Below are positions 45,601-54,600 of a stretch of 64,000 bases of DNA, piece after piece. The notes under the pieces are model-generated. The model saw only the letters and a program-made list of their open reading frames with translations, did no database searches and was not told the origin of the DNA. A program made the translations under genes and the position numbers. Source of the stretch: Streptomyces sp. ADI96-02 (GTDB lineage: Bacteria; Actinomycetota; Actinomycetes; Streptomycetales; Streptomycetaceae). How positions within the stretch are numbered: the stretch's first letter is position 1; the number at the start of each line of letters is the position of its first letter. The stretch is from the NCBI RefSeq assembly GCF_003846185.1, contig NZ_ML123034.1, forward strand, positions 752,890 through 816,889, given 5' to 3'.

Positions 45601-48600
45601 GGGCGGTGCGGCCCTGGTGCTGACGCGTCTCGACGCGGCCCGGCTCGCCGACGATCCCGTACTCGCGGTGGTCCGGGGAACGGCCGTCAACAACGACGGC
45701 AGGTCGCTCAGCCTCATGGCGCCCAACCCGCTGCGCCAGCGCGAGGTCATCACCCGGGCGTACGAGGAGTCCGGGGTCGACCCGGCCTCCGTGAGCTATG
45801 TGGAGGCGCACGGGACGGGCACCCCCGTCGGCGACCCGATCGAACTGCGGTCCCTGGCCCACGCGTTCCCCGTGCCGTCGGGCGGAGAGCCGCGCCTGCT
45901 CGGTTCGGTGAAGACCAACTTCGGCCACCTGCTGAACGCGGCGGCCCTGCCTGCACTGGTCAAGGTCGTCCTGGCGCTGGGCCACCGCAGGCTGCCCGCC
46001 TCGCTGCACCATCTGCCGGCCTCCCCGGCCCTCGGCCCGGTCGGCTTCTCCGTGGTGACCGAGACGCGCGAGTGGACGTCGTCCGGACCTCTCGTAGCCG
46101 GGATCAACGCCTTCGGATTCGGCGGCACCAACGCCCATGCCATCCTCGAACAGGCCCCGCCCCCGTCATCCACCGCCCCGCGCGACGACGCCGGCCCCCA
46201 CCTGCTGACGCTGTCGGCCCGCAGCGCGGCGGGGCTGCGGGTGGCCGCCGCGAACCTCGCGGACCGCCTGCGGAGTCGTCCGCCACTGAGCGAGGGCGAC
46301 GTCTGCCGGACCGCGAGCACGTCCCGGGACGACGGCCCGTACCGGCTGGCCGTCGTCGCCGACGGCGATCTACGGGAGCGGCTGGCGGCGCTCACGGCCG
46401 CTGCGCCGCAGCCGTCGCAGCCGCAGCCGCAGCCGTACGGAATGTCCGGCGGACCGGGTCGGTCCGGTGCGTTCACGCCGGGCGAGGTCCGTTCCCGGCC
46501 GCGGGTGGTCCTGCTGTTCCCGGGACAGGGGACCCCGCGCCTCGGCCGCGAAGGCGGTCTGTACCGCACGGCGCCGATGTTCCGCGAAACCCTGGACGAG
46601 GCGTCCGCGCTCGTCGGCCCGCTGCACGGCCGGAGCCTGCTGGACTGGTGTCTGGACCCGGACCCAACCCCGGAGCCGGCCTCGGAGTCGGAAACGGAAG
46701 CCGGACCGGACGCGGAACCGGACGCGGAACCGGAGCGCCGGGCGTTGACGACGGAGGTGGCGCAGCCGCTGCTCGTCGCGACCGGTGTGGCCCTCGCCCG
46801 TCAGATGCGGAGCTGGGGCGTGGAGCCCGACGCGGTCGCCGGGCACAGCGTCGGCGAGATCGCCGCCGCTTGCGCGGCGGGGATGCTGAGCCTGTCGGAG
46901 GCCATGCGCTTCGCAGCCGAACGCGGTCGTCTCATGGGAGCGTTCACGGAGCCCGGCGCGATGCTCGCGGTACGCGGCGGCGACGAAGAGGCGGCGGCCT
47001 TGGTGGCCGCCGCGGGCGGCGCACTGGCCGTGGCCGCGTACAACGGTCCGGGCCTGCTCGTCCTGTCGGGTGCGGTGGCGGCCGTCGAGGAGGCGGCCCG
47101 TGCCTTGGACGCGCGGGGCGTCGCCGTACGCCGGCTGCGGGTCTCCCGGGCCTTCCACTCGCCGCTCATGGGGCCGATCGCCGATCCCCTCTCCGACGCG
47201 GCCCGTGGCCTCGCCCCGCGCGCCGGGGTCCTTCCGCTGCTGAGCACGGTGACCGCCGAGTGGCAGCCGGTGCTGGACCCGGAGTACCTGCGGGACCACG
47301 CCCTGCGGCCGGTGCTGTTCGGCGCGGCGGTGGAGCGGCTGATCCGGGAGGGGTACGACACGTTCGTCGAGGTCGGGCGCGGCGCGAGTCTGGCCGGGGC
47401 GGTGCGCGCGGCGGCCCGGCGCGGTGCGCCGGACCGCTCGGGGCCCCCGGACGACAGGACGGACCGCTTCGGCCCGTCGGACGACACGACGGACCACTTC
47501 GAACCTGCGGACGGCAGGGCGGCGGACGGCCGGGGCGGTGCCGAGGAGGCCGCCGCCCGCGTGACGGTGGTGCCCGCCCTGCCGGACCACGGCACGGCCG
47601 GCGGAGCGCGGCGGCCGGGCGGTGAGGGGCGCGGGGAGCTGCTGGCCACCCTCGGCCGCCTCTGGACTCTCGGGACACCGCTGGACCGTACGGTGCTCGA
47701 TGCCGGTCGCCGCCATGTTCCGCTGCCGCCCTACCCCTTCCAGCGCAGCCGGTACTGGCCGCTGCCGCCGTCCCGCCCGCTGCTCCACCGGGTCGGCTGG
47801 CAGGAGTCCGGCACGCCCCCGACTTGCGCCGGAGTCGGCTCGGTGCTCCTGACAGGGCCCGACGCCGCAGCCGTCGACTCGCTCGGCGAACAACTCACGG
47901 CCGAGGGCGTCCGCCTGCGACCGAAGGACGGCACTCCGCCCGACGCCGTGGTCCTGGTGGCCGGGCCGGCTCCCGCCCTCACGGACGCGGACGCCCTCGA
48001 CCGGGCGCAGGACGCCGCGCTGTCGGCCTTCCGGACGGCGCTCGCGCTGCTCGACGACAGCGGCGCGCACCGGCTGCTGGTGCTGACCGAGGACGTCCAC
48101 GTCACGGGTGCGGCGACGGAACGGCCGCGCCCGGTCCACGCCGTCCTGCACGGACTCCTCATGGCCCTGTCGCAGGAGACGCCGGGCCTGGCGGCGACCT
48201 CACTCGACCTCTGTTCGGCGGACACGGCGGCGGACCGGCTGACGGCCGTGCTCTTCGAACTGCGCGAGGAACTGCCGGCAGGACTGCGGGTCGACCGGAC
48301 CGCCGAGCCCGTGACCGCCGTCGCCTGGCGGGCGGGACGCCGCCTGCTGCGGACCGTCACACCCCTCGCCGTCACACCACTCGCCGTCACACCGCTCACG
48401 GGCACACCGCATGCCGGTGCGCCGCATGCCCTCACCCCGCTCACCGGCACGACGCCGTCCCCGCTGCCACCGGACGGCAGCTTCCTCATCACCGGAGGCG
48501 GGGGCGGGATCGGGGCCGCGCTCGCCCGGGAACTCGCCACGCTCGGCCGCCCGACGCTCGTCCTCGCCGGGCGATCACCCCGACCGCCCGCCGGGCTGAT

Positions 48601-51600
48601 CGAGGAGCTGACCGCGCTCGGCGCCACGGTCGACTACCGCGCGGCCGACGTATCGGTGGAACAGGACGTCGACGCTCTGCTCGCCGGACTGCCCGGCCTG
48701 GACGCGGTCTTCCACGCGGCCGGGGTGGTACGTCCGGGAACCCTGCGGAACAAGACCGCCGAGGAGATGACGCGGGTCCTCGCCGCCAAGACGCGCGGCA
48801 GTCTGCTGCTCTCCCTGGCCCTGCGGCGACACGGGCTGAGCCCGGACGTGTGCGTGGCGTTCTCCTCGGTCTCCGCCGTCCTGCCCGGCCTGGCGGGCGC
48901 GCTGGGCGACTACGCGGCGGCGAACGCCTTCCTGGACGCCTTCGCCGCCTCGGAGCGCCGGGCCGGCAGGCCCTGGCAGTCCGTGAACCTCGCCGCGGTC
49001 GCCGGAACCGGGCTGGCGGCCGGACTGCGTACGGACTCGGGGCCGGGGACGGGGACGGGAAGGGGAAGGGGAAGCGGTGCGCGGACGTATTCGGCACCGG
49101 TTTCCGTCTCCGCCTCCTCCGCCGCGTCGCGTGCGGGGAGCCGGCCCCTGACGACCGCCGACGCGCTGGCGGCGCTGCGTACGGCGTCCGGAATCGACGC
49201 GGCCCACCTGATGATCGCCGACCTGACGCCGCCGCCCTCGCCGGTGACGTCGGTCGGGGCCGTTCCCGATCCGGCCGGAACCTCGGCGGTCGTCGAGGCC
49301 CCCGTACCCGTAACGGACCGAACGCCTTCCGGAATCGAGGCCACGAGACCGGCCTCGGCCGGACCGGGCCACGCCCCGCTGCTGCGGCGTCTGATCGCCG
49401 CTGCGCTGCGCCTGCCGACCGCCGCGGACGTCAGCGAGGACGAGCCGTTCCTGTCCCTGGGGCTGGACTCACTCGCCGCCGTCGACCTCGTCAAACAGCT
49501 CGAACACGAGCTGGACGCCTCGCTGCCCGCCACCCTCTTCTTCGAGTACCGGACCGTACGCGAACTGGCGGCACACCTGGACGCGTCGCTCAGTACGGGC
49601 AGGAACACCGGGGCGAGCACGGGCGCGGGCACGAACACCGGGGCGAGCACCGGCGCGGGCGCGGGCACGAACACCGGCGCGAGCACGGGCACGGGCACGG
49701 GCACGGGCGCGGTCGTCGCGGACGGCACGCCGTTCGCGCTCACCCCGCTGCAACTGGCCTTCCACGCCGGGGGCCGCCTCCACCCGGACATACCGGCGCG
49801 CGGTTACGTACGCCAGAGCGTCAGCGGCCCGTTGGACGAAGGTCTGCTGGCGCGGGCGCTCGCCGCGCTCGCGGAACGGCACCCCATGGTGCGCCTCCGC
49901 ATCACCACAGCTCCGGCCGAGGACGGCAGGACGGTCCCGGTCCAGTACGTCGCTCCGTCAGCGCCCCTGTCCGACTGGTACGAGGTCCGCGCGTGCCCGG
50001 AGGGCGTCGAGAAGCTGGAAACCGAGCTGGCCAACCGGCCCTTCGACCTCTCCGCCGAGCCGCCGCTGCGGGCGGTACTGGCGCGGGAGAACCCCGACCT
50101 GGCCCATCTGGTGCTCGTGCTGCACCACGCGGCCGGTGACGGATACAGCCTCAACGTCCTGGGCTCGGAACTCTGGTCGCTCTACACCGACCTCGCCCTG
50201 GACCGCGAGCCCTCCCTGCCCGCGCCCGGCGCCGACTTCGCGCGGTACACGGCCGTGGCCGCCGAGGAGCGTTCGTCCGCCGCCTTCGCCGCCGACGAGC
50301 GCCACTGGGCCGAGCGGCTGGCCTCCCGGCACGAAGTCCTGCGGTTGCCCTACGACGGCGATCCGGCCGACGCTCCGTCAGCTCCGCTTCTCACCCATCC
50401 GAGCGCGCTCGCACCGGAGCCGGCCGCCGCGCTGCGCGAGCTGGCCGCCGCACACGGCGTGAGCCTGTTCCATCTCGTGCTCGCCGTCCACGTGCGCTGC
50501 CTGGCGCGGTGGAGCGGGCAGCGCGAGATCGCGGTGAACATCGCCCGCGCCCGGCGCGAGACCCGCCTGCCCGGCCTGGACCGGCTCGTCGGCCCGCTCG
50601 CGGACACGCTGCCCCTGCTGTGCTCGGCCGATCCGGACGAGCCGGCTCCGGCGCTGGCGGAGCGGTTGCGGGACATCTGGCTGGAGACCGAGCGCCACGC
50701 CACACCCGCCGGCCTCGACCTGGTACGGCTCCTGCCCGGGGGCGACGGGCCGCGCACGGTGAGCCCGGCGGGCTTCAGCTTCGCCCGCTTCCCGGCCGCC
50801 CGCGACGCGCGGTGCCCGGTGACCGTACGGGCCACGGCGGCCGGAACCGCCACTGCGGCGACCCGGCTGAGCCTGCTGTGCTGGGAGGACGGGACGACGC
50901 TGCGCTTCTCCTGGAACTTCCCCGTACGGCTGTTCGCCCCGGCCACGGTGGCGCGGCTGGCCCGCGACTTCGAGGCCGAGCTGATCGCGCTCGCCGGGCG
51001 GCGGACCGCGCAGTCCCAGCAGTCCACGCAGTCCCAGCAGTCCACGCAGGCCACACGGACCGTGCAGACCGCACGGATCGCGCGGACCGCACCGGCCCCG
51101 GGGTCCGAGGCGGTCCCGGTGTCTCGCCGGGACACCGGATCCGCCACGATCGTGGACCGGCTCCTCGCCCGGTTCCGTACGGTCCCGGACGCGGTCGCCG
51201 TCGACACCGGCGCCTCGACGTTGACGTACGCGCAGCTCGACCGGGCCTCACGCGCGCTCGCCGACCGGCTCGTCGGTCGCGGCGTCCGTCCCGGAAGCCT
51301 GGTCGCGCTGCTCACCGCGCCGGGCGCCGACACCGTGACAGCGGTCGTCGCCGTGATGCGGGCGGGCGCCGGCTGGGTCCCGCTGGACGCCGACCACCCG
51401 ACGGCCCGTCTGGCGGACCAGATCGCACGGTCCGGCGTCCGTACGGTGGTCTGCCACGCGGCCACCCGCGCGGCGGCCGACGCTCTTGACGGCGTGGTGC
51501 TGGTACCGCTCGACGAGGCGTCACCCGCCGCCCCGGCCGCACCGAACGGGCGCGTCGACGCCGACACCACGGCGTACGTGATCTTCACCTCCGGCTCCAC

Positions 51601-54600
51601 GGGCCGGCCCAAGGCCGTGCCGATCACCTACCGGTCGATGGAGAACTACCTCGACTGGGCCGTCCGCACCTTCGGGTACGACCGGGACGACCGCCTGGCA
51701 CAGACGGCGTCGATCTGCTTCGACGCGTCGGTCCGGCAACTGCTGGCCCCGCTGCTCGTCGGGGCGACGGTGGTGGCGGTCCCCCGGGGTCTGGTCCGCG
51801 ATCCCGACCTGCTGCTGACGCACGTGGAGCGCACCCGGATCACGGTGTGGAGCTCCGTCCCCACCCTCTGGGAGCAGTTGCTGACGGCGGCCGAGGAACG
51901 GGTACGGCGCGGCCTTCCACGACCGGACCTCTCGGCCCTGCGGTGGATCCACGTCGGCGGCGAAGCCCTCCCGCCGACGCATGTCCGCCGCTGGTACGAC
52001 CTGTTCGGCGGCGGTCAGCGCGTCGCGAACCTGTACGGGCCGACCGAGTCGACCATCAACGCCACCTGCCACATCATCGACGCCCGGCCCGGCGACCACG
52101 TGCACCGCCTGCCGATCGGCCGGCCGGTCGCCGGCGCCGAGGTGCGGGTGGCCGGCCCGGACGGTGAACCTCGGAAGCCGGGCGAGGCGGGTGAACTGCT
52201 CATCGCGGGAGTGGGACTGACCGCCGGTTATCTGGGCGAACCGGCGCTCACCGAAGCCGCGTTCACCCGGCAGGCAGGGCGGCGCTGGTACCGCAGCGGC
52301 GACCTGGTCCGGTCGGCGGCGGACGGCACGCTGGAATTCCTCGGGCGGCTGGACGACCAGGTGAAGGTGCGCGGCCACCGGGTCGAGCCGGGCGAGGTCG
52401 AGGCGGTCCTCCAGACGCATCCGGACATCGCGCGGGCCGTCGTGCTGGTACGGGACGGCCGACTCGTCGCGTTCGTCACGGCCAGGCCGGGGACGAAGGC
52501 GGCCGACGCCGTCGCGCTGCGGGTGCACCTGGCGCGGACCCTGCCGCCGTACATGCTTCCGGCCCGCATCACCCGTGTCGACGAACTGCCGCTCACGGGG
52601 ACGGGCAAGGTCGACCGCCAACGCCTGCTCGCGACGACGGCGACGCCTACGGCTACGGCTACGGCTACGGACACGGACACGGACACGGGTACGGCTACCG
52701 CCGCCGCTGTCGCTTCGGCCGACGCTGCGAACGGAAACGGCGTCCCGGACCGCACCTCCCGCCGGACGCCGCCGAGGACCGCGACCGAGGTGCGGCTGGC
52801 CGGTATCTGGTCGGCGCTGCTCCAGGTCGGCGAGGTCTGCCGCGAGGACGACTTCTTCGCCCTGGGCGGCGACTCGCTGCTCGTGCTGGAGGTGTTCGCC
52901 CGGCTGGCTGAGCGGGGCGGCCCGCTGCCCCGGCCGACCGTCGTCTACCGTCACCGCACGCTCGCGGCCCTCGCCGCCGAGGTGGACGCGGCGGCCCGTA
53001 CCGAGGTCGCGAACGCGGACACGCCCGCGCGGGCAGCGGCGACCACGAGCGGCGCGCCGACGACGGGCGGCGGCGAGCACCACCCCGGCCCGACGCCCTA
53101 CCCGCTCACCCCCGGCCAGCGCGGCTTCCTCCTCGCCGAGGCGATCGCACCGGGCGCGGGTTCGTCCTGGCTGACACGGCTGCGCCTGCGCGGACCGCTG
53201 GACCCCGGCCGCTTCCAGGCCGCGGTCGACACGCTCGTCGCCCGGCACGCCATGCTGCGTACGGTCTTTCCAGCCGGGGCCCGCCCGGCCGTCCAGCAGG
53301 AGCTTCCGGCCTCGCTGCGCCTGCCGGTCGACTTCGAGACGCTCGCCGGGCCGCACCAGGTGGAGGAGCGGATCACCGCCGAGCGGGCGCGCCGCTTCGA
53401 ACTCTGGGCCTGGCCGCTGCTGCGGCTGCGCCTCCTGACGATCGCGCCGGACGAGCACGTCCTGGTGGTGCACGCCCACCACATCATCGGCGACGGCTAC
53501 AGCGCCGCCCTCCTGGTGCGGGAGCTGATGGCCGTGTACGACGCGGCGACCCGCTCCGAACGTGCCGAACTTCCCGTGCCGCGCAGTACGTTCCGCGACT
53601 ACGCCGTACATCTCGCGGGGCGCGCGGAGAACGCGGACGGCACGGAGGGTCCGATCGGCACGGAGGGCACGGACGGTACGGAGGGCACGGACGGTACGGA
53701 GGGCACGGACGGCACGGAGGGCACGGACGGCCCCGAGGGCCAGGAGGCGGCGGCCCGGTGGGCTTGGCTCAGCGCCCCCTACCACCGCCCTGAACTGCGG
53801 GCCGAGGGCACGGACGGCGTGGCGCGGACCGGTGACGCGGTCTCCTCGGACGACCGGATGCGGACCGGCGTACGCCACGCGCCCTTCCACTCCCGCGGGT
53901 TCGACGTCGGGACCGGACAGGTGGACGCGCTGCGGCGGCTGGCGTCCGATGCCGGGGCCACGCTGTACGCGCCGCTGCTCACCGCCTACTACCGGGCGCT
54001 GGCGGCGAGGACGGGTCGGGCGGATCTGGTCCTGGGGCTCGCCGTGAGCGGCCGGGACCATCCGCTGCCGGACGTGAACCGGGTCTTCGGCCCGTTCGCC
54101 ACGGCCGTGCCCGTACGGCCGGCCGGTCCGGGCTCCGGCCGCCCCGCCGGCGCGGACTTCGGTGACGACCTGCGGCGGATGGCCGCCGAGGCCGTCGCGG
54201 CGCGTACGCACGACGGCGCGGTGCCGAGTCTTCCCAGCGGCCTGCCGCTGACCTCGCAGTTCTTCTTCACGTTCCTGGACTTCTCCGCGCTGGGGCCGGA
54301 GAGCGGACAGACGCTGACCGTGACGCGGGACGACGACGCCGACAGCGAGTTCACGCCGCCTGCGATCGGTACGGACGTGTTCCTGGCCGCGCGCCTGGAC
54401 GCGGGCCGCCTGCGGGTCACCGTGCGGGCCTCGGCCGGGGCGCTCTCGGCGCGGGAGCTGGCCGACCTCGCGGACGCGGTGCGCGACGGCCTGGCGGAGG
54501 CGACCGCTCGCCCGGCGGAGGACCGACTCACCCTGGCGCCGGGCGCCTTGGAGCAGGAGTCCGCCGCACGGCGGGCGGGAGAGGTGGACGCGGCGCTCGT

